Shown one piece after another: positions 41,155 through 52,900 of a DNA stretch of 64,000 bases. Under the pieces are notes generated by a model. That model saw only the letters and a program-made list of their open reading frames with translations. It was not told the origin of the DNA and did no database searches. This DNA is from Peptoniphilus ovalis (lineage in GTDB: Bacteria; Bacillota; Clostridia; Tissierellales; Peptoniphilaceae). The DNA lies in NCBI RefSeq assembly GCF_018919265.1, contig NZ_JAHLQO010000005.1, positions 212,108 to 276,107 of the forward strand. The letters run 5' to 3'. The position numbers and the translations under genes are program-made. The stretch's first letter is position 1. Each line of letters starts with the position of its first letter.

Positions 41155-41508
41155 ATGAAATTAACTGAAACAGTACAAACTGCTGATTTTAAATCAGAAA
41201 AACACGTTCCATCAATTCACGCAGAAAAGGCTGATGGAGTATTAAAAATTACTTCTTGGGTTGGAGAAGAAATCGAACATCCAAATACTTTAGAACACCA
41301 CATTGCATGGATTAAAGTTTTCTTTAAACCTGAAGGAGCTAAATTCCCAATCGAAGTTGGTTCTTATGAATTTAGCGCTCACGGCGAAGAAGAACTTTAC
41401 ACAGTTCCTAGAGTTGAAGTTGAAGTTAAAACTGATAAAGGTGGAGAAGTTTACGCACTAAGCTATTGTAATATCCACGGACTTTGGGAAAATGCAATCG
41501 AATGCTAA
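41155..41508 (+). CDS. superoxide reductase (1Fe, neelaredoxin class)
   Basis: This 117-residue enzyme reduces superoxide to hydrogen peroxide without making oxygen, an anaerobe's alternative to SOD. The mononuclear iron site is complete: His17 (E-K-H-V-P), His42 and His48 (E-H-P-N-T-L-E-H-H), Cys105 and His108 (Y-C-N-I-H-G-L-W). The Glu15-Lys16 pair before His17 is the usual proton-donor pair. The N-terminal desulforedoxin domain of two-iron desulfoferrodoxins is absent, so it belongs to class II. ATG 41155 follows GGGGGT by 7 bases; an upstream TTG lies inside that site. It is monocistronic, closed by a strong terminator. Confidence 0.93.
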   Translation: MKLTETVQTADFKSEKHVPSIHAEKADGVLKITSWVGEEIEHPNTLEHHIAWIKVFFKPEGAKFPIEVGSYEFSAHGEEELYTVPRVEVEVKTDKGGEVYALSYCNIHGLWENAIEC

Positions 41509-41522
41509 TTTGCTAATTTGCA

Positions 41523-41552
41523 CAAAAAAAGACGGTAACCCCGTCTTTTTTT
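41523..41552 (+). terminator. Rho-independent terminator after the superoxide reductase gene
   Basis: AAAAAGACGG pairs with CCGTCTTTTT around TAACC. A-runs on the other side make it usable in both directions. Confidence 0.88.
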
Positions 41553-41610
41553 AATTCTCATTATTAGATTTTTTTAAATTTTTCCCCTCAGAATTATTTA
41601 AAATAACCTC

Positions 41611-41641
41611 AAAAAAGGAAGACCCTCTTGAGTCTTCCTAA
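41611..41641 (-). terminator. Rho-independent terminator after the giant protein operon
   Basis: AGGAAGACTC pairs with the complementary GGGTCTTCCT around AAGA on the minus strand, followed by TTTTTT. Confidence 0.88.
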
Positions 41642-41645
41642 GTCT

Positions 41646-44600
41646 TTATCTTGGATCTCTTTGAAATTTATCTTGCACAATTTCAAACCCACTTGTGTCA
41701 ATATTAAAAATATTCTTGTCTCTATCTACCCAATGTGCTCTATAATCTTTATTCTTAAATAAGAAAGTGTTACTTGCACAAAGTATGTCTTCGTAAGACC
41801 ACATATTTTCATCGACATCTTTATAAGTCACTAAGCTCTTTTCATTTCTCTTAATATAAGTCTTGTCTAAAACTCTATCAAAAGCTTTATTACTTACAGC
41901 TGCCACTTCTTCTCTTGAGATTATTTCATCTTCTTTAAAGCTTGCTAGACCACCTTTATAAATTTTCAACCATCCAGCTTCATAGGCAGCTTCAACCTCA
42001 GCCATTGCCCAGTGGCCATCTCTTAAATTCATATGGTTTCCAGACTTGTCTGATAATTTTTGGAATCTCTTTAAAGTAGAAATCCATTCAGCTCTTGTGA
42101 TTTTCTTTTGAGGTTTAAATTCACCATCATCATAACCTTCAAAGACATTTGCTTCAGTTACAATTTTAACCGCCTTAGTATACCAGGCATCGCCCACATC
42201 TTTGTAGGAAATCTTATAGTCTTTATTAAACTTATATCCATCTTCAAGAAGTGCATTAGCAAGAATCTGAGCAGCTTCAGCTCTAGTTAGACCATCCTTT
42301 GGTCTAAACTCATTTTCAAAACCTTGCATATACCAAACTTCCTTGCCATAAGCATTGTCTGGAACTTTGATAATTTTTTCCACTGGCTTTTCAACGAAAA
42401 TAGTTGAGCCACCGCCGCCATAACTTGGTCTGTCAGGTCTGTAATCAGGAAGACTTGGCTTGTCTGGAGTATCTGGAGTTGGCTTATCTGGAACTTCAGG
42501 TTTTGGGTCTGGTTTCTTGTCATATTGAGCCTTTATGTCTGTGTTTTGATCAAATCTCATTCTATTTCCCAAATCAACCTTTTCATTATCCTTTACAACT
42601 GGAGGATCTAGTGGAATATTTGCTGCTCTAAACATAGCATTAGCATTAATTAAATTATCTTTATCAGATCTCCATTCTTTAAAGATATAATTATCTCTAC
42701 CAGTAGGATCTTGTCCAGGAATGATAACAGCCGCATTCTTTCTCACATAAAATACTCTTATTTGTTGATTAATAGCTTTTTCTGTAGGAATAAGGGCAAC
42801 TCTTATATACTCTTTAGCTGTAGCAGCCTCTGCATTGACAACTTCTAATGGCTTGCCATAAAGAGTCAAACCTTCATAGATATTTTTATAAACATATATT
42901 GGCACTGCGACATTTTTCTTTACTCCATTTGCAAAAGTAATTTCAGCTTCTATAGTTTCAACTCTAACATCTTTGTTGTAATCAGGTTTTTCCTTTAGCT
43001 TTTCATAAATTACTTCATCAAAAGTTTTGCCAGCTTCTATTGTAAATAGTACGCTATCTCCTGCTGCAAGTGGTTGAGCTTCTTCATTTGCATCGACAAC
43101 TTTAATTAAAGACTTTAATTCTTCTTCTGTTGGAAGATAATTATTGATAAAGTTTCCATTATTATCCTTTATAGATTCAGTTGTTGCATATTTTTCTACA
43201 ACAATATCTCCAGCCTTTGCATTGTCCTTTGTGTATTGGGCAGTGATAGTTGTAGCTTTTGTAAATACTCCTGAAATTATATCCTTCCATTCTCTTGGAG
43301 TGGTTTCATCAGATTTCCAACCATCAAATATCCAAGTAAACTCAGCTTCAGTTGTTGTCCTTTCAACTTTTTTACCAGTTGGATTTTGTACTGAAATAGT
43401 AACATCTTTATTTGGTGCAACCCAGAAGATTTCAGTTTTATTTTCAGTTGCCTTATCAGTTGTTTTGACAGTAATAGAAATATATTCTGTTGGAACATTA
43501 TTTGGTTTATCTTCACCAGTTTGAGGGATTACATTAGGAACATATTGAGCAACTAAGGTAATATCTTTTGTAACTTTATCATTAGTTGGATTAAAATCAT
43601 TTCCATCAACTTTCCAACCAGTGAAAGTATAGCCTTCTTTAGTTGGAGAAGTTACTGGCGTAATTGTTCCTCCATGTTTAACCTTTTGTGGCTCTATATA
43701 AGTTCCACCATCAGTATTAAAGCTAACATTGTGGAAATCTTCTTCCCAAACTGCTGTCGCAGTAGTGTTTTCTTTGATAGTAAACTTTTCTCCAGGAGCA
43801 TAAGTCTTATCTCTTATCTTCCAAGCCTTTAGAACATAATTATTCTTTTTAAGATCTCTTCCACCAGCTAAAGTAATTTCTGTGCCAACATCATAGGATA
43901 AAGCTTCTGGTACTGTACCTTCAGTGTTGCCATTTCCATCATAAGTCATTATAACTTTCAAAGACTTAAATCTAGCTTCATAGATTACACTAGAAGTAAT
44001 TGAGTTTGTCTTGTCAATAGCCGGAGACCAAGAATCAAATTCATAATTTGCACTTGGTGTTGGAGTTGGAACTACAATCTCATTTGTTGCTCCAGTTGCT
44101 TGATCTACAATCATTACATTTCTACTTGGGTTTACATAATAAGTTTTATTTCCACCAGCAAGACTGCCATTTGCTCCAGCTATAAAATCAACCTTTACAT
44201 AACCCTTTGGTTGAGTTACATTATCTCCACCTGGAATTACATCATCAAGTTTCTTGAAATTAAAAGTATAAGTTGTTACTCGGTCAGTATATTTTTTATT
44301 GGTATCTATATTTGGATTCCAAGTTCCACCTACTTCTGTGAAACCAACATTAGGATTTTTAACAATAGCATTTGCTTGAGTCGTTAAATCAACATTTTTA
44401 TTTGGATTTACATAGTATAAAGTTGTTCCAGATAGATTACCATTGTTATCTGCTACAAACTTAACTTCTACATATCCATTAGGCTTAGCTTGATCCCCTG
44501 GAATTACATCTGCAATAGAATCATATGTCGCAGTAATTACATAAGTTGGGTCATTAGCTTTCGCTGTAATAGTTGTAGTTTTATCCCATTGCTTAAAGTT

Positions 44601-47600
44601 GTATCCAATGTTAGGTTTTACAGTTGGCTCTGGAATAGTAACCTCAACACCTGGCTTAATCCAATAGTTAACTGTACCCTTTAATTCTCCATGTTGACCT
44701 TTATTAAACTCAACCTTAACATAACCAGGTTTTTCTTCTTCATAAATATTATTTAATGGATTATATTGTGCTTTGATAACATCTCCATCATTATATTTAA
44801 TCGCTCTATTAAGTGAAGTGTCCCAACCAGCCGCTTCATATCCAGTGTTTGGATTTATAGTTGGTGCATTGTTTTGAAGAACAACCGCCTTATTTGGATT
44901 AATATAGAAGACAGTGTTTCCAGTTAAAGTACCATTCTCTTCTCCACTAAATTTGACAGTGATATAGCCACTTGGCTTTTCAGAATCATCATTTTTTGTC
45001 TTTGGAATAACATCATCTAAAGGAGTATATTGTGCAGTTACATTTGTATCACTTTTAATTTCAGTATTATCTACTTTGTCCCAAGCTTGATCAGCAACTT
45101 TATATCCAACATTAGGTTTAATTGTAGGTTTTATAATTTTTACATTTCCTAATGTAATAGCAGGATTTGCAGTAGGATTTACATAATAAACTGTCTTTCC
45201 TTCAAGTTTTCCATTATCTCCTGGTAAGAATGTTACACTCACATAACCTTCAGGTTTAGGATTCTCTTTATCCCCTTCTCCAACCTTAGGAATAATATCA
45301 TCTAACTTCTTAAAGCTTCCCTTAATAGTTGTGTCATTTTCATATTTTGTCAATGTCGCTGGATTTGGTGTCCAAGTATTAAATTCATAGCCAATATTCG
45401 CAGTAGTCTTCGGTGGAGTAAGTGTTACATCTCTATTAGGATCAACATAATAAACTGAAGTCTCTCCTGCATTAATAGATCCACCAACACCTTCAATTTC
45501 AAAAGTAACAGTCTTATATCCCTTTGGCTTTTCAGAATCATCATCCTTAGTCTTAGGAATGACATTTTTTATTTGATTAAATGATCCAGTTATTGTAGTA
45601 ATATCTTCAGTATAAACTCTAGGAATTGTCGCATCTACATCCCATGCACCAAACTCATAACCAGTACTTGCTTCAGTAGCAGGAGGATTAATCTTTACAT
45701 ATTCCTTAGGATTTACATAAAATTTACTTACACCTTTAATAGATCCCTTTGACTGATCGGCAGCTTTTATTACAAAGCTTACTTCTACATAGCCATTAGG
45801 TTTGTCATTTTGTTTACCTTGATCATCTTCTTCTGGCACTAATGTTGGCAATTTATTTGATTGTGCCTTTACAACTACATCAACATCAGTAATTTCCAAA
45901 GTATCTGCCTTATCCCAAGAAGTAAATTTATATCCAGTATCAGCAGTTACACTTGGTTTTGCCAAAGAAGCATCGCCAAGTTTTATACTTGAATTTTTCT
46001 TAACATAATAGAATTTCACATCAGAAAGATCTAAGCCATCTTCTGCTTCAAAGGAAACTCTTACATATCCATCAGGTCTTGTTGTTGGTTCTTTTGGATC
46101 ATAAGGAATAATATCCTTGGCTACATCATAAGTTGCAGTTATAGTTGTCTCTTTTTGTGTAAATTGTCTAGCTTCTGATGGATTGTAAGCATCACCATCT
46201 GCATTTACACCTAATTTCCATTCTTTAAAAGTAAAATGTTGCTTTCCAACTGGATTTTCCACTGGAATTTTTACTTCCTTTGCAGGATTCACCCAAAAAA
46301 TTTTATTAGAATTAGTTGCATCATTTGCTTTTTCAGTAGGAACAAAAGTTACCTTTACATAATTATCTGGAACTGTGCTTGGCTTTCCACTTGCATCTTC
46401 TGGAATAACGTCTTTCACATATTGTGCTTGTATAATTGTGTCTCTAGCAAATTTATACCTGCTCGCTAATTCATATTTTTTATTAGCTTGGACAGTAGTA
46501 TCTTTAAATTTAGTAACACCTCTATCAACTTGCCACTGAGTAAATGTATTATCAGCATTACCTGTAGGATCAGTGCCTGGAATCTTCACAAAAGCATCTG
46601 GATTTACATAATAGTAAGTCTTTTGAGGATCTTTTGCCTTAGTTGTAGGATTAAGAGTTACTTTTTCATAATTATTTGGAACATATATAGGTTTTTGTGT
46701 CAAAGTCTTCGCTTCGTATATATTCTTAATTACCTTAATTGGAATTTGAATTTCCTTTGCTTCTCCATTTTTAAAAGTAACCTTAGCCTTAATATGTTCA
46801 ATCCTATAAACTTCTGTCTCGTCTTTTTCTTGCAACTTATCATAAAGTTCTTCTTTAAGATTTGTATATTTTTCCCCTGATGCTTTTTCTCCAACTACAA
46901 GCTCAACAATAGCACTCGTTGGCAAATCTTTATTTCCATTATCGTCTTTTAGTTTAACCAAATCTTTTAAGTCATCTTCTGTTGGAATAAAATTATTTAT
47001 CCACTCATTTCCTAATTTGTAAGATTCAAAGACTTCTTTCTCTTCTGCTAATAGCTCGCCATTATCAGCTTTACCACTAGTGTAATTAGCAGTGATAGTA
47101 GTTTCATTTTTAAACTGTCCAATTATTTTTTCTTTCCATTCTCTTGAAGGAGTTTCATCTGAAGTCCATTTTTCAAAATTCCAAGTAAATTCAACTGGGT
47201 TTTCTGTAGATTTTGAAATAGTTTTACCAGTTGGTTTTTGAGTTGGTAAGCTAACTTCTTTATTTGGATTTACCTTATAAATTTTAGTCTTGGCTTTATT
47301 TAAATCTTCTCCAGTCAATGGATCTCCATTATCATCTTTTAAATCAGCCTTATCAGTTAATTCAACTGTAACTTTTACAAAATCTTTTGGAACTTCCTTA
47401 TTTTGATCATCAGTAATATCTATATAATCAGGAACTACAGTGATAGGTATTTCTACTTCTTCTTCAAAATTATTATCATACTTTATCTTTACCTTGGCTA
47501 CCTGACCCTTTGTATCAGTCTCATCATAAGGAAATGTTGCTTTAGAAGTATCTGGTTCTTGTATAACTTTTATATAATCTACATTTAGACCTTTTCTAGG

Positions 47601-49940
47601 GATTATATTATCTTTGTAAGTGTCATAAGGTATTTTATCTCCTATATTAACTACAATAAATTTAACTCCTGGTTGATCTATTTCTTCTGAATCACCTTTT
47701 TTTGAATATTGAGCATAAATCTCTTTATCTTCAGTGAATTTATATTTCTTTGTAAAATCAAATTCTTTTTTGTCTAGTGTCCAATGAGTTAGTTTATGTC
47801 CTTTTATAGGATTTACGTCAGCTTCTTTTATAGTTACTTCAGCTTTTGGATTTACCCAATAAATAGTATTTTCATCATTAGATAGCTCTCCTGGAATTAA
47901 AGTCACCTTTACATAATTATCTGGAACTAAAGGCTTCTCTTCTCCAGTCTGCGGAACAACATTTTCCACAAAAATAATTTGACCTTTCTTAATTTGGCTT
48001 CTGTTAGTTAATTTGTCGTTTGGCCTATATGAAACACTAATTACAACATCTAAAGTCTTTGGTGTATTAGAAGTTTTATGAGAAACTTTTGTTTCTCCAT
48101 CTAAAAAGTAATATATTGTACTCTCCGGAAAATTTGTATACCTTTTGTCCTTGCTTCCATTTACATTTACAACAAGGTTATCTGGAGAGACAAAAGTATA
48201 AACAGGAACAACATAAGGTTGCCTTAAAATTATTGGAATTAATGTCTCTTCCATTATAAGGTTGTATTTTGCTTTGAAAATAGTGTTTTGTGTGAATTTT
48301 CCTTTTATTACACTATAGTTTAGTGTATCATCAGGCACCTTTACTTCACCATTTTTATCTCTACCTAGTGAAATTGTAATATTATCATTCTGATTATTAT
48401 TTTCCCACTCTTTGAACATCCATTCTTTGTCTAGAGTAGTTAAATCTATCCAAGTACCTCTCGGTTCTTTTTCTATAAATGATACTTCTTTATCGGGATT
48501 TACCCAATAGATTTTATTTGGAAAGTCCTTTTTACTTTTAACTTTATCAGTCATATCAAAAGTTACTTTCACATAATTATCTGGAACATTTTCTGGTTTA
48601 TTATCGCCGTCTTGAGGAATAATGTCATTATTCCAAATAGCATAGAAAGTCTTCGCTTTTGTAATGTTTTTTAATGCACCTTCATTTATTGGATTAATAT
48701 TTAAAGTATCATCTTTAATTCCCCAAGCTTGAAATGATTCTCCTTCATTACTCGGAGTTTCAATTTTCTCAGTTAAGTCCTTTCCATACTCAACTTCTTT
48801 TGTGATTTTTTGCTCTGCGCTACTATCAGTGATTGAAGCAAACTTTCCACCATTGGCATCGAAAGTTATAGGGATTATTTCTGTCATAGTTAGCTTACCA
48901 CCATCTACGACATCATAATTAAATTCATATTTAAACTTCTTTGCTCTAAATGTAATAGTTTTTCTTGCATCGTCAATAGTATATTCATCACCGCCAGTAA
49001 TAGCTACTCTAGGAGTTTTTTTGATTTCTTTATCTAATAAAGGATATTGATTTTTTGAATCATCTTCTTCGTAATTCTCTTTAAATCTCGCTCTAAGAAC
49101 TACTTCATCATTATCATTTTTAGGAAATGTTAAGTTGACTGGAAGTGCTTCTGGATCATCTGTGTCCTTTCCTTCTGGTTCAAATTCTCCAATTATCTCT
49201 GGTCTTTCATTTTCATTTAAAGCAGTATTCCAAACAGTGCTAAAGCTAGTAGCAGCTACTTGATAAATAGCCATTGGAAGTGTTGCTGTCGAAGTATATT
49301 CCCCAGTGGCTGGATCTTTTATCCAAGTGGTTTGACTAGGCGTTCCTGATTCTGTTCCTATCACTAATTGAACATTTTTAGCTACTTCGCCATCAAATTC
49401 TACCTCATAGGTATAAGGTTTCAATTTATTTGAATATACTGGGAGTTTTGCAGGTTCATTAGCCTCAGCTTCCCACATAGGCTCATCATTTTTTCCAGCT
49501 TTAAAGTGGAACTGAACTCCAGTTCTCTTTCCTTCATCATTTAATTGAAAGAACTTCAATCCAATTTTTTCTGATTTAAATATCTTGTCCCAGTCAAATT
49601 CTCTACCTTCAAGACCTACTAATTCAAATTTGGATTTTAAATTCAAATAAAATAAAGGTTTATTTTCATCAGTAGGTGTATTTCCAGGTGGAATATAAGG
49701 AGAAGAAAAAGGACGACTTCCTCTTTCTCCTACAATATTTCCTTGTTTCTTGCTTTCATTTCTTGCTATTTCTCTAAAAATATCTCCAGTAATTTTAGGA
49801 TAATCACCGGCATCTATTATATTTGTCTTATCTTCTTCAGAATAAGACAGTTGTCTTTTATTGGCTACTACAATCTGTGGTGCAAGAATCTCCAAGATCA
49901 TTGTAATTGCCATTAAAAATGACAGTATTCGATTTTTCAT
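41646..49940 (-). CDS. giant SLH-anchored surface protein with about 15 repeats
   Basis: A secreted wall-bound protein of 2764 residues. A signal peptide (MKNRILSFLMAITMILEIL, cut near V-V-A) is followed by an N-terminal region of about 400 residues. About 15 repeats of 70-100 residues then follow the scheme Y-V-K-V-T-F (strand), K-I-F-W/Y-V-N-P (strand), E-V-x-I, G-Y-x-F-x-x-W, then I-x-A-x-Y. Two InlB-B-type repeats (T-Y-D-G-N-G-N; F-N-T-D-G-G-T) lie near residues 2060-2200, and Rib-like inserts (F-I-P-T-E-D-D-L-K) occur twice. A proline-rich linker (K-P-x-P-x-P-D-K-P) leads to three C-terminal SLH motifs (about 2515-2720) that bind the wall. It is likely a long fibrous adhesin. The partner gene lies 8 bases upstream. 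Confidence 0.85.
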   Translation of the reverse strand: MKNRILSFLMAITMILEILAPQIVVANKRQLSYSEEDKTNIIDAGDYPKITGDIFREIARNESKKQGNIVGERGSRPFSSPYIPPGNTPTDENKPLFYLNLKSKFELVGLEGREFDWDKIFKSEKIGLKFFQLNDEGKRTGVQFHFKAGKNDEPMWEAEANEPAKLPVYSNKLKPYTYEVEFDGEVAKNVQLVIGTESGTPSQTTWIKDPATGEYTSTATLPMAIYQVAATSFSTVWNTALNENERPEIIGEFEPEGKDTDDPEALPVNLTFPKNDNDEVVLRARFKENYEEDDSKNQYPLLDKEIKKTPRVAITGGDEYTIDDARKTITFRAKKFKYEFNYDVVDGGKLTMTEIIPITFDANGGKFASITDSSAEQKITKEVEYGKDLTEKIETPSNEGESFQAWGIKDDTLNINPINEGALKNITKAKTFYAIWNNDIIPQDGDNKPENVPDNYVKVTFDMTDKVKSKKDFPNKIYWVNPDKEVSFIEKEPRGTWIDLTTLDKEWMFKEWENNNQNDNITISLGRDKNGEVKVPDDTLNYSVIKGKFTQNTIFKAKYNLIMEETLIPIILRQPYVVPVYTFVSPDNLVVNVNGSKDKRYTNFPESTIYYFLDGETKVSHKTSNTPKTLDVVISVSYRPNDKLTNRSQIKKGQIIFVENVVPQTGEEKPLVPDNYVKVTLIPGELSNDENTIYWVNPKAEVTIKEADVNPIKGHKLTHWTLDKKEFDFTKKYKFTEDKEIYAQYSKKGDSEEIDQPGVKFIVVNIGDKIPYDTYKDNIIPRKGLNVDYIKVIQEPDTSKATFPYDETDTKGQVAKVKIKYDNNFEEEVEIPITVVPDYIDITDDQNKEVPKDFVKVTVELTDKADLKDDNGDPLTGEDLNKAKTKIYKVNPNKEVSLPTQKPTGKTISKSTENPVEFTWNFEKWTSDETPSREWKEKIIGQFKNETTITANYTSGKADNGELLAEEKEVFESYKLGNEWINNFIPTEDDLKDLVKLKDDNGNKDLPTSAIVELVVGEKASGEKYTNLKEELYDKLQEKDETEVYRIEHIKAKVTFKNGEAKEIQIPIKVIKNIYEAKTLTQKPIYVPNNYEKVTLNPTTKAKDPQKTYYYVNPDAFVKIPGTDPTGNADNTFTQWQVDRGVTKFKDTTVQANKKYELASRYKFARDTIIQAQYVKDVIPEDASGKPSTVPDNYVKVTFVPTEKANDATNSNKIFWVNPAKEVKIPVENPVGKQHFTFKEWKLGVNADGDAYNPSEARQFTQKETTITATYDVAKDIIPYDPKEPTTRPDGYVRVSFEAEDGLDLSDVKFYYVKKNSSIKLGDASLAKPSVTADTGYKFTSWDKADTLEITDVDVVVKAQSNKLPTLVPEEDDQGKQNDKPNGYVEVSFVIKAADQSKGSIKGVSKFYVNPKEYVKINPPATEASTGYEFGAWDVDATIPRVYTEDITTITGSFNQIKNVIPKTKDDDSEKPKGYKTVTFEIEGVGGSINAGETSVYYVDPNRDVTLTPPKTTANIGYEFNTWTPNPATLTKYENDTTIKGSFKKLDDIIPKVGEGDKENPKPEGYVSVTFLPGDNGKLEGKTVYYVNPTANPAITLGNVKIIKPTIKPNVGYKVADQAWDKVDNTEIKSDTNVTAQYTPLDDVIPKTKNDDSEKPSGYITVKFSGEENGTLTGNTVFYINPNKAVVLQNNAPTINPNTGYEAAGWDTSLNRAIKYNDGDVIKAQYNPLNNIYEEEKPGYVKVEFNKGQHGELKGTVNYWIKPGVEVTIPEPTVKPNIGYNFKQWDKTTTITAKANDPTYVITATYDSIADVIPGDQAKPNGYVEVKFVADNNGNLSGTTLYYVNPNKNVDLTTQANAIVKNPNVGFTEVGGTWNPNIDTNKKYTDRVTTYTFNFKKLDDVIPGGDNVTQPKGYVKVDFIAGANGSLAGGNKTYYVNPSRNVMIVDQATGATNEIVVPTPTPSANYEFDSWSPAIDKTNSITSSVIYEARFKSLKVIMTYDGNGNTEGTVPEALSYDVGTEITLAGGRDLKKNNYVLKAWKIRDKTYAPGEKFTIKENTTATAVWEEDFHNVSFNTDGGTYIEPQKVKHGGTITPVTSPTKEGYTFTGWKVDGNDFNPTNDKVTKDITLVAQYVPNVIPQTGEDKPNNVPTEYISITVKTTDKATENKTEIFWVAPNKDVTISVQNPTGKKVERTTTEAEFTWIFDGWKSDETTPREWKDIISGVFTKATTITAQYTKDNAKAGDIVVEKYATTESIKDNNGNFINNYLPTEEELKSLIKVVDANEEAQPLAAGDSVLFTIEAGKTFDEVIYEKLKEKPDYNKDVRVETIEAEITFANGVKKNVAVPIYVYKNIYEGLTLYGKPLEVVNAEAATAKEYIRVALIPTEKAINQQIRVFYVRKNAAVIIPGQDPTGRDNYIFKEWRSDKDNLINANAMFRAANIPLDPPVVKDNEKVDLGNRMRFDQNTDIKAQYDKKPDPKPEVPDKPTPDTPDKPSLPDYRPDRPSYGGGGSTIFVEKPVEKIIKVPDNAYGKEVWYMQGFENEFRPKDGLTRAEAAQILANALLEDGYKFNKDYKISYKDVGDAWYTKAVKIVTEANVFEGYDDGEFKPQKKITRAEWISTLKRFQKLSDKSGNHMNLRDGHWAMAEVEAAYEAGWLKIYKGGLASFKEDEIISREEVAAVSNKAFDRVLDKTYIKRNEKSLVTYKDVDENMWSYEDILCASNTFLFKNKDYRAHWVDRDKNIFNIDTSGFEIVQDKFQRDPR

Positions 49941-49948
49941 ACATCCTC

Positions 49949-52900
49949 CTATCTTACTCTTTCAGTCCTACTTTCTGATATTATTCCATTCTTGTCTGCA
50001 TAATAGATATAAATATCTCCTCTTTGTAACTTTTCTCCAATGTCAAATACTAAAGTTTCCACTCTTCTTCTGCCCATCTTTTTAGTACTAGATTCAATTA
50101 ATTTTTCATTTCCATTTCTCTTTAGAATTAATCTTCCCTTTGCTCCAGGAGTAATCTCTGTGATAACTATTATAGATTCTCCTGCTCTAGGTATTTGAAT
50201 TCTCATTGATGGCTTTTCAATACTTGTGTCGGTGATATTAGTGTCTTCAGCAAAAATCGCAGTGATATATTTTATATCTCCACGTTCAGGCTCATTGATA
50301 ATTTCTACATCATAGCCTTCCCATTTGCCAAATCTATATCCTTCTTGAGTTTCTACAACTGTAGGAACTTCTAATTTTACTTCAGCGTCTTTCTTGACAT
50401 AATATTTGCTAGGTCCAAGAAGATCTGCCTTGTCCTTATCCATTACAAACTCTACAAGTACCATTTCTTCTGGCTTATCACTATAGTCTCCCTTTTCTGG
50501 ATCTAGTGGAACTACATCTTTCTCTAATTCATAACTTGCAATTAGCGTTTGATCTGTTAACATTGGTCCAGTTGGAATTGTCTCATAAGCTTTAAACTTA
50601 TAGTAATTATCGGCAGAGATTCTAGGTTCTACAAGTTTTGTCACTCCACTTATATTCTTAGCTTCCTCATATGTCAAGCCCTTTGCAACTTTATAAGTTT
50701 TCGCTTCACTTGCATTTGTAAATTCTCCATGACTACCCTTTTCGAAAGTAACTTTTATGAATTCGTCTTCAATTTTGTCATTTTCGTCAATTTCTTGAAC
50801 TGGGTCTTGCCATATTGCTATTAATGTCTTGTCTTCATTAATTGGAGTACTTGTAGTGTTAAAGTAATTTGCGTCATTTTCATTTTCTTTCCAACCCATG
50901 AAGACTTTATCTCCAAATGTTGGTGGAGTTACTTGTCCAAGAGTCTCTCCATGCTTTACACTTTGGTCTGGGACTTGGCTTCCACCCATTGTTTCAAATC
51001 TAACTGTATGAGAATTTGTAGACCATTGGGCAATAGCAGTTTTACTTTCATTAAGAGTTATTGTTTCTCCAGGTTTGTAAATCTTTTCTTCTCCATCAAA
51101 TTTCCAACCAATGAAGTTTTCGTTTTCTTTAGTTAAGTTTCCTTGGTTTGCTAATTGTATTTTTTCTCCAATATTTACACTTCGTTCTTCTGGAACATCT
51201 CCACTTCCACCATTTGCATTATAATTTAGAGTTACTTTGCCCTTTGTGAAGTGTGCGACATATTCAAGATTACCCTTTATTGAATTTGTAGTATCAAGAG
51301 ATTCTACCCACTTTTCAAATCCGTAGTTTGCATCTGCTACTGGTTTTGGAACTGCTAGTTCTTTTTCTCCTGCAGTCTCATTTTCTCCAAGCACTTTTAG
51401 CTTGATGTCAGCTTTTGGATTTACATAGTAAGTTTTTTCTGCAACATTTCCTTCAAGCTTTCCATTTTCAGATGCTCTAAAAATCACTGTCACATACCCC
51501 TCTGGTTTATCTGGATTTTCATTTGTCTTTTCTACTATGTCCTTAGATTTTAGAAAGTTATAAACAAAAGTTGTTTCTTCTTTAAATATTCCATTCAAAT
51601 TCTTATTATCAGCATTTGTCCAAGATCCTCCATTTGAAGTGTAGCCTACTGCTGGTGTCTTTGTTATTTTTTCAGCTTGTTCTGTCAAGTTGACTTCTAC
51701 TTCTGGGGATACATAGTAGATTGTTTGTCCTTCTAGGCTACCAGCAACTTTTTCTCCATCTTTTCCTGCAACAAAGTTTACTTTCACATAGTTTTCCAAT
51801 GCTCCTTCTGGCTTTCTGCCACCTGGTTCTGCCGGCAGGATTGGCTCTACTACTTTAACAGTTATTGTCTCTGTAGTTTTTGTTCCATCATTATATTCAA
51901 CAGTTATTTTAGAAGATTTTTCTCCAGGTTGTGATACATCAGGTTCTTCCACAACTGTCACAGTTTTGATAGTCTTGCCCTCAGGTGGAGTGATTTTTTC
52001 TTTATAGTCTTCTTCTGTAGGTGTTTTACCTTTAGGTACTAAAACTTTGTCAAGTTCGGGTTTAACTGGCTTTAATTCCTCTGCTTTGAAAGAATATTTT
52101 GCAATTATTGTAGTTTCTTCATTTGTGAATTGTCCTACAATTGTTTCATTCCATTCTCTCGGAGGATTTTCTGTTGATTTCCAATGACTAAATTGCATAG
52201 TATAACCAGCAGTACCCTTTGTTTGGTCTCCTTCTACAGTTTTACCAGTTGGATTTGTTACTCCTATTGTTACTTCTTTTGTTGGGTTTACCCAGAAGAT
52301 TTCTTGTTGCTTTTCATCTGTCGCAAGGTCTGCTTTGTCAGTCTTGTCAACTATTACTTTTACATAATTTTCTGGAACTTTTGGCTTATCATTACCTTCT
52401 TGTGGTACTACGTCAGCCGCAAAGCCTGGAGATATTATTGTGTCCTCTGTAAATTTGTGACGCTTATCAAAATCAAATACTCCATTTTCTTTTGAGTCTT
52501 CATTTTGAGCAATCTTATCTGCTGTCCAATTTGTAAATCCTAATTTGTCTTTTTCTTTTTGAGTTAGCTTAATTTCTTTAATATCCACCCAAGCCTTTGG
52601 ATTTACATAATATATCTTAGAGTCCTTTGCATCTGGCTTGCCTGTTGGATTGATAGTGACTTTTACATATTCTCCGCCAACATCTTTTAGTATTTCTACT
52701 AAATCGCCATCTTGCTTTCCAGCTTGTTTTTCTTCTTCTGTAGCAACTTTTTCTGCATCTGCTAATACTTTAGGCTTATCTCCTGATGTCAATGCTTCAT
52801 AGACATTTTTGTAAATTTTAACTGGTATTTGGATATTTCTTTCATAACCATTTCCAAAGTCTACCTTTGCATTTATATTAATAGTTCTAACAAGTTCATC